In this document: positions 1 to 6,047 of the stretch, in pieces | How the letters are laid out: each line of letters starts with the position of its first letter | Position numbering within the stretch: position 1 is the first letter of the stretch | Assembly: GCA_013373005.1 (NCBI GenBank) | Contig: JABXIP010000134.1 | Span: 1-6,503 of the forward strand | Direction of reading: 5' to 3' | Length of the DNA: 6,503 nucleotides | Source of the DNA: Cytophagia bacterium | GTDB taxonomy: Bacteria > Bacteroidota > Bacteroidia > Cytophagales > Cyclobacteriaceae | Notes under the pieces: model-generated | The model's input: only the letters and a program-made list of their open reading frames with translations | Databases searched by the model: none | What the model was told of the DNA's origin: nothing | Position numbers and translations under genes: made by a program

Positions 1-1
1 G

Positions 2-295
2 GTAAAACAGGCCATCGCTCATGTGCATGTAAAAGATGCCATTATGCATGGCGAAGATGGAGAGCCGGATTATACTTTTGCAGGGGAAGGGAGTGCTCAT
101 GTGGAAGCTATTTTGGAGGACTTGCTTAGGTCTGGTTACGAGGGTATGATTGCCATTGAACCACATATTGTCAAGGTTTTTCACCTTAAAGAGGAAAACC
201 CAGACGAATCCAGAGCATACCATCTATATGTAGAATATGGCCAGCGATTTGAAAAATTATTCCATAAAATTGAGAATCGGGTAAAAGGTGATTAA
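2..295 (+). CDS. Sugar phosphate isomerase/epimerase-like TIM-barrel protein, C-terminal part
   Basis: This is the last 97 residues of a gene that begins left of the window; the frame is open to the first bases, so the GTG at 23 is not taken as the start. The fragment shows the end of a xylose-isomerase-like (AP endonuclease 2 type) TIM barrel: an HVHVKDA strand near the beginning, then AGEG, then a helix and GYEGMIAIEPH, the usual pattern of the last barrel strands (strand with Lys-Asp, GEG loop, Gly-Tyr-x-Gly, Glu-Pro). Proteins of this family isomerise or epimerise sugars, sugar acids or inositol derivatives, usually with a divalent metal. The exact substrate cannot be read from a fragment. 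The stop overlaps the next gene by 8 bp, so it is probably co-transcribed with the sugar kinase and uridylyltransferase and may supply their sugar. Family is fairly sure; function is open. Confidence 0.75.
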   Translation, partial: VKQAIAHVHVKDAIMHGEDGEPDYTFAGEGSAHVEAILEDLLRSGYEGMIAIEPHIVKVFHLKEENPDESRAYHLYVEYGQRFEKLFHKIENRVKGD

Positions 296-1277
296 GAAGA
301 TTGCATACCCCAGAGCTGCGGTGATAGGAAACCCATCCGATGGGTTTTATGGAAAAACTATCGCTTTTCCTTTCAGTAATTTCCATGCTGAAGCCAGATT
401 GACTGAATCTGAAAGCATTAGAATCGGTAACTCCGAATATGCCAATCTCGATTCATTTTATCAGAACTATTTGCAGAACGGTGTTGATGCTGAAAACCCA
501 TTGATTAGCGCTAGCCTCAAGCGTTTTTATCAACACTGCCAATATCAAAATGCAGAGCTTCATACTCGAGGGTTTGCAATTCAGTTCGAAAGTAACATTC
601 CCAGAGAAGTAGGTCTGGCCGGTTCTAGCGCCATTATTACGGCCACTATCAGAACCTTGCTGGAATTCTATCAGGTGACAATTCCCAACCGACATCTGGC
701 CAATCTGATCTTAGAAGTAGAAACTAAGGAAATGGGAATCAGTGCCGGTCTGCAGGATAGGGTGGTGCAGGCGTTTGAATCGCCTGTTTATATGGATTTT
801 GACGAAAGCCTCATGAAAGTTCAGGGCTATGGCAAATACCAATTACTGTCGCCCGATTTGTTTCGAGGCTTCTACATTGCCTATGACACGCTGGGGGGAG
901 AGGGCTCTGATGTGGTGCATAATAACCTCCGGGGAAGGTATGATTCGGGTGATGAGCAAGTTCATCAGGTCATGAGAGATTTGTCGCAACTCACCGATGA
1001 ATTTCTGGCGGCCCTTCAACTAGGCGATCAAGAAAAGGTTGCGAGATGTATGAATAGAAACTTCGATTTGAGACAATCGATTTGCGCTATATCAAAACGA
1101 AACCTGGAGATGATTACTTTGGCCAGGTCAGTTGGTGCAAGTGCTAAATTTACCGGATCAGGAGGGGCAATTATTGGCAATTATAGTTCCGAAGAAATGT
1201 ATCAGCAGCTGGAAAATGTTTTTGCCTCTCAAGGAATTCAGCTTTTTAAACCCACTATTGTCAACAGAGAGAAATGA
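288..1277 (+). CDS. GHMP-family sugar-1-kinase, glucuronokinase-like
   Basis: A complete 329-residue GHMP kinase. Visible motifs are the N-terminal GNPSDGFYGKT (residues 14-24), the ATP-binding glycine loop PREVGLAGSSA (105-115), GISAGLQDRVVQ (150-161, whose Asp157 is the likely catalytic base by family analogy) and the C-terminal KFTGSGGAIIG (287-297). The GNPSDG-x-x-GKT opening, GLQDRV, VYMDF and the NFD-R segment (258-262) resemble plant glucuronokinase as I remember it, which makes glucuronate 1-phosphate from glucuronate and ATP. Substrate is therefore inferred; other sugars phosphorylated at C1 (galactose, arabinose, galacturonate) remain possible. The start is GTG at 288: an in-frame TAA at 282-284 excludes any earlier start, and the next in-frame Met lies far past the GNPSDG motif. 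The gene overlaps the upstream gene by 8 bp and the downstream gene by 4 bp (ATGA), which indicates translational coupling. Probably cytosolic. Confidence 0.82.
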   Translation: MIKKIAYPRAAVIGNPSDGFYGKTIAFPFSNFHAEARLTESESIRIGNSEYANLDSFYQNYLQNGVDAENPLISASLKRFYQHCQYQNAELHTRGFAIQFESNIPREVGLAGSSAIITATIRTLLEFYQVTIPNRHLANLILEVETKEMGISAGLQDRVVQAFESPVYMDFDESLMKVQGYGKYQLLSPDLFRGFYIAYDTLGGEGSDVVHNNLRGRYDSGDEQVHQVMRDLSQLTDEFLAALQLGDQEKVARCMNRNFDLRQSICAISKRNLEMITLARSVGASAKFTGSGGAIIGNYSSEEMYQQLENVFASQGIQLFKPTIVNREK

Positions 1278-2143
1278 TTAGAAAAGCGATTATACCGGCA
1301 GCCGGTTTAGGCACCAGAATGTTGCCTGCCACCAAGGCTATTCCTAAGGAATTGCTCACTATTGTGAACAAGCCGGTGATTCAATATGTGGTGGAGGAAG
1401 CTATTGAGTCGGGAATAACGGAGATACTTATTGTCATTTCCAGAAACAAAACGGCCCTGCAAGATCATTTTGCTAAGTCTTTTCCGAATGAAGATTTCTA
1501 TGAACAAAAAGGAAAAACAGAGGTGCTCAATGCCTTGAAGGGCATCAGTGGCGACTGCGAAATAGAATACATTGAACAGCATGAATTAAATGGTTTGGGA
1601 GATGCTATACACCATGGAAAGGAGTTTGCCGGAACGGAACCTTTTGCTGTTTTGCTGGGAGATACCATTTGTGAATCTGATACAGCACTACCCATTCTGG
1701 CTCAATTAATCGACTGCTATAACCGCTTTGGTTCTTCAGTAACTGCTATTGAACAAGTACCTCTTGAAAATGTAAGCCGCTACGGCATTATGGGAGGTGA
1801 GCAGGTAGGGAAAGGAATCTTTCAGGTGAATGAATGGGTGGAAAAACCTCAGCCCGAAGTGGCGCCATCACAATTGGCCATTGCTTCCAGATATGTGTTT
1901 ACGGCCCCTATATTCGATGCCTTGGAGAAGATTGGCAGGGGAGTGAATAACGAACTGCAGCTGACTGATGCTATGAAGCTGCTCCTCAATACCGAAGCCA
2001 TGTACGGACTCCAGATTGCAGGCAGACGATTTGATGTCGGTAATCCGCAAGACTTTATCAAAACCAATATCCATTTTGGACTGAAGCACCATGAATTTGG
2101 AGAGGAGTTTAGGAGGTGGTTGGAGGAGGTGATTAAAGAGTGA
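1274..2143 (+). CDS. galU: UTP--glucose-1-phosphate uridylyltransferase (GalU-type nucleotidyltransferase)
   Basis: A full-length 289-residue GalU-family protein, the usual size. It has the nucleotide-binding signature AAGLGTRMLPATKAIPKEL (9-27), NKPVIQYVVEEA (32-43), GLGDA (107-111), the metal-binding segment LLGDT (127-131, Asp130), SRYGIM (168-173), WVEKPQPEVAPSQLAI (188-203), NNELQLTDA (225-233) and DVGN (254-257). The family joins UTP and glucose 1-phosphate to UDP-glucose and pyrophosphate in the cytosol. GLGDA and LLGDT differ from the GLGHA and LLGDD of typical GalU, so the sugar accepted may differ. Its coupling to a glucuronokinase-like gene suggests that it activates that kinase's sugar 1-phosphate. 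The start ATG at 1274 overlaps the previous stop (ATGA) and is preceded by a purine-rich AGAGAGAA. The gene ends in tandem in-frame stops, TGA then TAA. It appears to be the last gene of the operon. Confidence 0.87.
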   Translation: MIRKAIIPAAGLGTRMLPATKAIPKELLTIVNKPVIQYVVEEAIESGITEILIVISRNKTALQDHFAKSFPNEDFYEQKGKTEVLNALKGISGDCEIEYIEQHELNGLGDAIHHGKEFAGTEPFAVLLGDTICESDTALPILAQLIDCYNRFGSSVTAIEQVPLENVSRYGIMGGEQVGKGIFQVNEWVEKPQPEVAPSQLAIASRYVFTAPIFDALEKIGRGVNNELQLTDAMKLLLNTEAMYGLQIAGRRFDVGNPQDFIKTNIHFGLKHHEFGEEFRRWLEEVIKE

Positions 2144-2341
2144 TAACGGCCATGGCTATGGTAAGTGCGGGTTTTTGTCCATTGTCTTTTCCGCCTACCG
2201 TAAATTTATTTTATTGTAATATCTTCATTCTAAGGTTGCAGGCCCGCATTTACTATAGCCGATGTTGTAGCGAGTTTTTTACTCAAACGTTTAGAAATTA
2301 TTTAATCAATATGTAACAGCAATATAGTTTCGATTATCTCC
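2144..2341. other. Convergent intergenic region without a gene
   Basis: This 198-bp gap lies between the 3' ends of galU and the glutamate-synthase-like gene, which converge. I see no plausible coding region in it. It holds the 18-bp imperfect inverted repeat described separately (2154-2260), a small GAGT/ACTC stem around a T-run (2272-2284) and an 8-bp palindrome AAACGTTT (2285-2292). The stretch next to the leftward gene's stop (2293-2341) is AT-rich and unstructured to the eye. No standard GC-stem-plus-T-run terminator is obvious for either gene. Confidence 0.6.
2154..2260. repeat. 18-bp imperfect inverted repeat enclosing a 107-bp element
   Basis: The left arm GGCTATGGTAAGTGCGGG (2154-2171) and right arm CCCGCATTTACTATAGCC (2243-2260) are complementary at 16 of 18 positions. 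The two mismatches (2160/2254 and 2165/2249) are G opposite T, so they pair as G-U in RNA of the + strand. Wobble and Watson-Crick pairs extend the helix to 2153-2174 with 2240-2261, about 22 consecutive pairs, around a 65-nt loop. The same RNA from the - strand would have A-C mismatches instead. It begins about 10 bp after the galU stop, so a 3'-end structure of the galU transcript (terminator or stabiliser) is the simplest reading. A small non-autonomous mobile element is another possibility, but I see no clear target duplication at its edges. Confidence 0.6.
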
Positions 2342-3814
2342 TTAAGTATATGTTACCCATTGCTTATCCACTTTTCTGTAAATCAAACTTCGGTTCATTT
2401 CTTCCAGTGAATTGCAGCCTGAGGCTGCCAGTAATTCCAGAAAGTCTTCCAATATATTTTTGTGGTAATTTCTAACTCTTTTCCATTTTTCAGAAACCAC
2501 CAATCCCCTAACAAAGTTTGGGTTGTTTGTGGCTACTCCGGTAGGGCACTCGTTGGTGTTGCATTTTAAGGCTTGTATGCAGCCCAGGGCCAACATCATA
2601 CCACGTGCTGAGTTACAGACATCTGCCCCGATACACAACGCTTTAAATATGTCAAAGGCTGTAAAAATCTTGGTAGCTGTGATCACTTTGATTTCTTGCT
2701 TCAGCTTGTATTTATTGAGCGTATCAACCACAAAAATCAAAGCATCTTCCCAGGGCATACCTACGTAGTTTGAGAAATCAATAGGAGCAGCTCCTGTACC
2801 TCCTTCGGCACCATCTACTGTAATGAAATCCGGCTTGATGCCTGTTTTGACCATTTCCTCACATATTTCAACAAACTCCTGCTTACTTCCTATAGCTAGT
2901 TTAAAGCCGACAGGTTTTCCGTTGGACAATTTTCTCAATTGTTGAATGAAGTGCAACAATCCTTCAGCATTATGAAAAGCGGAATGACCGGGAGGGGATA
3001 GTACCACCGTATGCGGTTTTACGCCTCTTATTTCTGCAATTTCTTCATCATTTTTAGCTGCGGGCAATACACCTCCGTGACCTGGTTTTGCGCCTTGTGA
3101 AACTTTTATTTCGATCATCTTCACTTGCTCCCAATTGGCCTTTTCTTTGAACTTGTCCGGATCAAAATTTCCATCCTCATTTCGACATCCAAAATAGCCT
3201 GTGCCTATTTCCCACACTAAATCACCGCCTTTTAAGTGATACTTTGATATGCCACCTTCGCCCGTATCATGAAAGAAGCCTCCGGCTTTTGCACCTAAAT
3301 TCAATGCTTCCACAGCATTTTTACTCAAAGCGCCAAAACTCATCGCTGAAATATTAAACAGAGAGGCACTGTAGGGTTGCCGGCAATCTTTGCCACCAAT
3401 CATAACCCGGGGAGGGTTTTCCATTTTTTTGGCTGGGTAGATGCTATGCTGCATCCATTTATAATCGTCATGATTAATGTCCAGCTCCGTACCAAATGGA
3501 TGTGTTTGCCGCTCTTCTTTGGCGCGTTCATAAATATAACTGCGGTGGTTGCGATCAATAGGCTTTCCATCGGTGCCTGATTCCACGAAATATTGATGCA
3601 ATTCGGGTCCAATCATTTCCAGTAAGAAACGCATATGGCCAACAACTGGATAGTTTCGGAGTATGGTATGCTTTTTTTGAAATATATCATACAACCCAAT
3701 AGATACTAATAGGGTAGCCAAGACGATAAAGCCCGGCAAAGGCCATAAAATGATGCCAATGATTACTCCAAGAATAATCACAACAACTAAGGTGAATTTA
3801 AGTGCTTCTTTCAT
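2342..3814 (-). CDS. Membrane-anchored FMN-binding glutamate synthase-like protein (GltB synthase domain only)
   Basis: A complete 490-residue protein. Residues about 5-44 are strongly hydrophobic and form one or two membrane segments, followed by a soluble domain of the glutamate synthase large-subunit type. Core motifs are ISAMSFGALS (155-164), HDTGEGG (182-188), KVSQGAKPGHGG (237-248), DGAEGGTGAAP (334-344) and GADVCNSARGMM (396-407). The cysteines Cys412, Cys418 and Cys423 have the C-x5-C-x4-C spacing that holds the [3Fe-4S] cluster in glutamate synthase, followed by PTGVAT. The FMN/(beta-alpha)8 domain is therefore present, but the N-terminal glutaminase and C-terminal beta-helix domains are absent; it resembles the stand-alone 'FMN-binding glutamate synthase family' (YerD-type), whose true substrate is uncertain. 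It starts 5 bp after the poxB stop and is probably cotranscribed with poxB. The ATG at 3812-3814 keeps the membrane segment; no strong ribosome-binding site is seen. Confidence 0.85.
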   Translation of the reverse strand: MKEALKFTLVVVIILGVIIGIILWPLPGFIVLATLLVSIGLYDIFQKKHTILRNYPVVGHMRFLLEMIGPELHQYFVESGTDGKPIDRNHRSYIYERAKEERQTHPFGTELDINHDDYKWMQHSIYPAKKMENPPRVMIGGKDCRQPYSASLFNISAMSFGALSKNAVEALNLGAKAGGFFHDTGEGGISKYHLKGGDLVWEIGTGYFGCRNEDGNFDPDKFKEKANWEQVKMIEIKVSQGAKPGHGGVLPAAKNDEEIAEIRGVKPHTVVLSPPGHSAFHNAEGLLHFIQQLRKLSNGKPVGFKLAIGSKQEFVEICEEMVKTGIKPDFITVDGAEGGTGAAPIDFSNYVGMPWEDALIFVVDTLNKYKLKQEIKVITATKIFTAFDIFKALCIGADVCNSARGMMLALGCIQALKCNTNECPTGVATNNPNFVRGLVVSEKWKRVRNYHKNILEDFLELLAASGCNSLEEMNRSLIYRKVDKQWVTYT

Positions 3815-3819
3815 TATAA

Positions 3820-5556
3820 TTACAATTCTCTCAGGTATTTAATATCTTTTTTGGTGGTGTCTACTATTTCAGCAAATTTTCCATTCATCATCATTCTTGA
3901 CATGGATTTTGCAAAGCCTTTCACCTGTTCAAAGGTGATAGAAGGTGGCATTGCCAGTGCATCCGGATCTGTGAAAATACTGATGATGGCAGGCCCTTTA
4001 TGTTTGAACCCATTTGAAAGGGCTAATTCGACATCTTTGGATTCCCTGGCCTCCCAAGCGGCAATATTCATAGACTCCGCCAATTTCACAAAATCAGGAT
4101 TAACCATATCGGTTTGCCAATCCATATAGCCTCCCACTCGCATTTCCAGTTTTACCATCCCCAGTGTGCGGTTATTAAAAATGATGATTTTAACCGGGAT
4201 TTGATACTGACTAATGGTCATCAAATCGCCTAAGAGCATGGAGATACCACCATCTCCACTAAATGCGATTACCTGACGGTCGGGATGTGATAAGCCGGCA
4301 CCCATGGCCATTGGCATGGCATTGGCCATAGATCCGTGATTGAAAGACCCTGTCAGGTAGCGATTTTTACCCGCTTTTAGATAGCGTGCGGCCCACACGG
4401 CACTCATGCCCGTATCTACCGTAAATATGGCATCATCATCTGCTAATTGATCTACCAAATGGGCGACATATTCCGGGTGAATCTGTTTTTCTGAGCCTTT
4501 ATCTTTTACGTAGCTCTCATACGTTTTCTCAACCTCTTGATGCAAGTCACGCATTTTGTCGAGGAACTCAGTAGAGGTTTTTTCTTCAACGAGCGGCAAG
4601 AGTTCTTGCAGGGTTGATTTAATATCACCACAATATCCATAATCCACCTTGGCTCTTCGGCCCAGTTTTTCGGGCTTGGTATCGACTTGAATAATTTTAC
4701 ATTTCTCAGGGAGAAACTCACTATATGGAAAATCGGTACCCAGCATCAACAGTACATCTGCCTGATGCATAGCCTCAAAACCGGATTTGTTACCCAAAAG
4801 TCCATTTAACCCCACAGCATAGGGATTGTCCTTGCGTTCGAAGAATATTTTCCCTCTAAAGCTATAACCCAATGGCGCATGGAGTCTTTTGGCCAGTTGC
4901 ATGACGTCATCTACCGCATACCGACAACCATGACCACAAAAGAGCACCACTTTTTCATTCGTATTGATGATTTCGGCAAGTTCATTAATGTCTTCAGTGC
5001 TTGGAATAACTCTAGGTTGCGTATAGAAATTTTTGCTGGAGGTATGAACGGGTTCAATTTCAGCAGACGCTACATCGCCTGGCAGACCTAAAACCGCTAC
5101 CCCTTTTTGGCTGATGGCGTGTTGAATGGCAGTTTGTAAACCATTCAGTGCCTGTTTAGGGGTATTGGCCATAAACACATATTTCGAACAATCCTGAAAA
5201 AGCGCTTCGGGTCTTGTTTCCTGAAAGTTGTCCAGTCCCAGTTTGTCGGTATGCACGGTTGAGGCAATAGCAATAACCGGATTTTCAGCCCTGTTGGCAT
5301 CATATAAGCCATTAACGAGGTGCACATGGCCAGGGCCACTGCTCCCCATACAACAGCCGATTCCATTCAGCTCTGCATCCATAGAAGCCGCATAGGCTCC
5401 TGCTTCCTCATGCCTGACGTGTATCCATTGGAGTCTTCCATCTCTTCGTACGGCATCATTTACCGGATTAAGACTGTCGCCAGTGATGGCATAAATTCTT
5501 TTTACACCTGCTGCGACAAGTGTTTCTACTAAAAGGTCAGATACATTTTTTGTCAT
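3820..5556 (-). CDS. poxB: Pyruvate:quinone oxidoreductase / pyruvate oxidase (thiamine-diphosphate enzyme)
   Basis: A complete 578-residue protein, close to E. coli PoxB (572). The N-terminal thiamine-diphosphate domain has AGVKRIYAITGDSLN (16-30), RHEE with the catalytic Glu50, and GSSGPGHVHLVNGLYDA (71-87). The FAD-binding middle domain spans roughly 185-330. The C-terminal domain has the cofactor motif GDGG (434-437) ending at NN (461-462). The tail from about 540 (VKGFAKSMSRMM onward) aligns in my reading with the amphipathic C-terminal helix with which E. coli PoxB binds lipid. The family decarboxylates pyruvate to acetate and CO2 and passes electrons through FAD to membrane quinone, presumably menaquinone here. 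The tail and RHEE context argue against acetolactate synthase. It is the first gene of a leftward operon with the glutamate-synthase-like gene. The ATG is preceded by an A/T-rich leader without a Shine-Dalgarno sequence, and repeated GTGCAC motifs lie 54-149 bp upstream. Confidence 0.88.
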   Translation of the reverse strand: MTKNVSDLLVETLVAAGVKRIYAITGDSLNPVNDAVRRDGRLQWIHVRHEEAGAYAASMDAELNGIGCCMGSSGPGHVHLVNGLYDANRAENPVIAIASTVHTDKLGLDNFQETRPEALFQDCSKYVFMANTPKQALNGLQTAIQHAISQKGVAVLGLPGDVASAEIEPVHTSSKNFYTQPRVIPSTEDINELAEIINTNEKVVLFCGHGCRYAVDDVMQLAKRLHAPLGYSFRGKIFFERKDNPYAVGLNGLLGNKSGFEAMHQADVLLMLGTDFPYSEFLPEKCKIIQVDTKPEKLGRRAKVDYGYCGDIKSTLQELLPLVEEKTSTEFLDKMRDLHQEVEKTYESYVKDKGSEKQIHPEYVAHLVDQLADDDAIFTVDTGMSAVWAARYLKAGKNRYLTGSFNHGSMANAMPMAMGAGLSHPDRQVIAFSGDGGISMLLGDLMTISQYQIPVKIIIFNNRTLGMVKLEMRVGGYMDWQTDMVNPDFVKLAESMNIAAWEARESKDVELALSNGFKHKGPAIISIFTDPDALAMPPSITFEQVKGFAKSMSRMMMNGKFAEIVDTTKKDIKYLREL

Positions 5557-5609
5557 ATAGATTTTGATTTAATATTATTAAATCCATCGTTGCTTTAATT
5601 CGCTACAAC

Positions 5610-5705
5610 GTTGTGTATCGTGCACTTTTATGCACGATATATTTCCAATAATTGACAAAAAGTGCACGTTAGCCAACCAACGGGTGTTGTATAATGTGCA
5701 CTTTT
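5610..5705. repeat. Three copies of a 20-bp motif with a GTGCAC core
   Basis: The copies are GTTGTGTATCGTGCACTTTT (5610-5629, +), GTTGGCTAACGTGCACTTTT (5658-5677, - strand) and GTTGTATAATGTGCACTTTT (5686-5705, +). Each pair agrees at 17 of 20 positions, and the consensus is GTTGnnTAnnGTGCACTTTT. The 10-bp core GTGCACTTTT begins at 5620, 5658 and 5696, exactly 38 bp apart, with the middle copy inverted. The second and third copies face each other across 8 bp, so 5658-5705 could also form a long hairpin (10 pairs, then wobble and shorter stems). Placement just upstream of poxB suggests operator sites; repeated ends of a lost element or a terminator-like hairpin are alternatives. Confidence 0.7.
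5616..5639. promoter_or_regulatory. 9-bp perfect inverted repeat, putative operator
   Basis: TATCGTGCA (5616-5624) and TGCACGATA (5631-5639) are exact reverse complements separated by 6 bp (CTTTTA). Half-site centres are 15 bp apart. The dyad overlaps the first copy of the 20-bp motif and lies about 60-83 bp upstream of the poxB start codon. Its size and symmetry fit a site for a dimeric repressor or activator; the regulator family cannot be named from the sequence. Confidence 0.55.
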
Positions 5706-5845
5706 CGTTTTTTAGAAAACCACGGAGATATTTAAGAATCGGTGCGATTTTCTTCTAATGAAGAAAGAGATTTAGGCGGGTTTTAGCAAGAGGTTTTTTG
5801 GCGCACTGTATTTAGGGGTAATGGTAGCTTCTTATGGCTGGGTAT

Positions 5846-5878
5846 AGTCGTCAGACCACTCCGAGTAGTCTGACGACT
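5846..5878. repeat. 33-bp hairpin with perfect 11-bp arms
   Basis: AGTCGTCAGAC (5846-5856) and GTCTGACGACT (5868-5878) are perfectly complementary. Inside, after one mismatch, ACT (5858-5860) pairs with AGT (5864-5866) around a CCG loop, so the whole 33 bp is nearly palindromic. No T-run follows on either strand, so it is not a typical intrinsic terminator. It may be an extragenic palindromic repeat or a protein-binding site. Confidence 0.6.
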
Positions 5879-5912
5879 GGCTTCGGCAGTTCAGGAGGAG
5901 ACTCTTCGCGTC

Positions 5913-5941
5913 AATCGGTCTGGCTTATCAGCCGTCCGATT
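5913..5941. repeat. 29-bp two-part stem-loop
   Basis: AATCGG (5913-5918) pairs with CCGATT (5936-5941), and inside this GGCT (5922-5925) pairs with AGCC (5930-5933) around a TATC loop, with a small unpaired bulge between the stems. It lies about 107 bp past the ABC-F stop. No T-run follows, so a terminator role is uncertain. Confidence 0.45.
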
Positions 5942-5961
5942 ACCGCTCTGAGTAACGCTTA

Positions 5962-5994
5962 CTGACACTGATTTCCTGATTTCTGATCAACTGA
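5962..5994. repeat. Degenerate CTGA tandem repeat
   Basis: CTGA occurs at 5962, 5968, 5976, 5983 and 5991, steps of 6, 8, 7 and 8 bp. The middle part includes two exact tandem copies of CTGATTTC (5968-5975 and 5976-5983). It looks like a short decayed tandem array; no function is evident. Confidence 0.5.
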
Positions 5995-6047
5995 CAACCG
6001 TCTTCACGCTCCCAGCACCGCGCCTCAAGCTCCACGCTTCCCGTTTC

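Larger units (their letters stand above)
5557..5720 (-). promoter_or_regulatory. Upstream regulatory region of poxB
   Basis: This AT-rich stretch lies directly 5' of poxB and must hold its promoter. No textbook promoter stands out. On the - strand a TTTTTG (+ strand 5655-5660 is CAAAAA) followed about 20 bp later by TATCG is a weak candidate for the Bacteroidota pattern of TTTG near -33 and TAnnTTTG near -7. The region contains a 10-bp palindrome ACAACGTTGT (5605-5614), a 9-bp inverted repeat (5616-5639) and three copies of a 20-bp motif (5610-5705), so control by a DNA-binding regulator is likely. No regulator gene is in the window. Confidence 0.45.
5721..6047. other. Gene-free, hairpin- and repeat-rich intergenic DNA
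   Basis: I see no convincing coding region here. From about 5840 the base composition shifts to higher GC than the poxB promoter part. It contains two hairpins (5846-5878 and 5913-5941), a short stem AGTAA-CGC-TTACT (5951-5963), five CTGA repeats at 6-8 bp steps (5962-5994), and two related segments CTTCACGCTCCC (6002-6013) and CTCCACGCTTCCC (6030-6042). It lies 3' of the ABC-F gene and 5' of poxB. Short degenerate repeats like these are common between genes in some Bacteroidota; a conserved function is not shown. Confidence 0.5.

Noticed and set aside
23..295. GTG at 23 as the true start of a 90-residue protein
   Set aside because: The frame continues to the window edge and the residues before it (ending in HVHVKDA) belong to the barrel strand, so the gene starts outside the window.
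2154..2260. A MITE transposon as the firm call for the inverted repeat
   Set aside because: No target-site duplication is visible at the edges, and the G-U compatible mismatches fit an RNA structure better; copy number cannot be tested from one window.
2272..2284. GAGT-T5-ACTC as an intrinsic terminator
   Set aside because: The stem has only four pairs with a loop made of T, and no T-run follows; it is too weak to call.
3820..5556. Acetolactate synthase large subunit instead of PoxB
   Set aside because: The N-terminal RHEE and GSSGPGHVHLVNGLYDA context, the length, and the C-terminal tail resembling the lipid-binding helix fit PoxB; no small-subunit gene is adjacent.
5690..5695. Perfect TATAAT on the + strand as a -10 box
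   Set aside because: No -35-like hexamer sits at the right distance, no gene follows on the + strand, and Bacteroidota housekeeping promoters do not use this consensus. It falls inside a copy of the 20-bp motif.
5557..6047. A hidden small gene, tRNA or CRISPR array in the 491-bp gap
   Set aside because: No frame has a believable start and protein, no cloverleaf is visible, and the repeats lack the uniform unit and spacer lengths of a CRISPR array.
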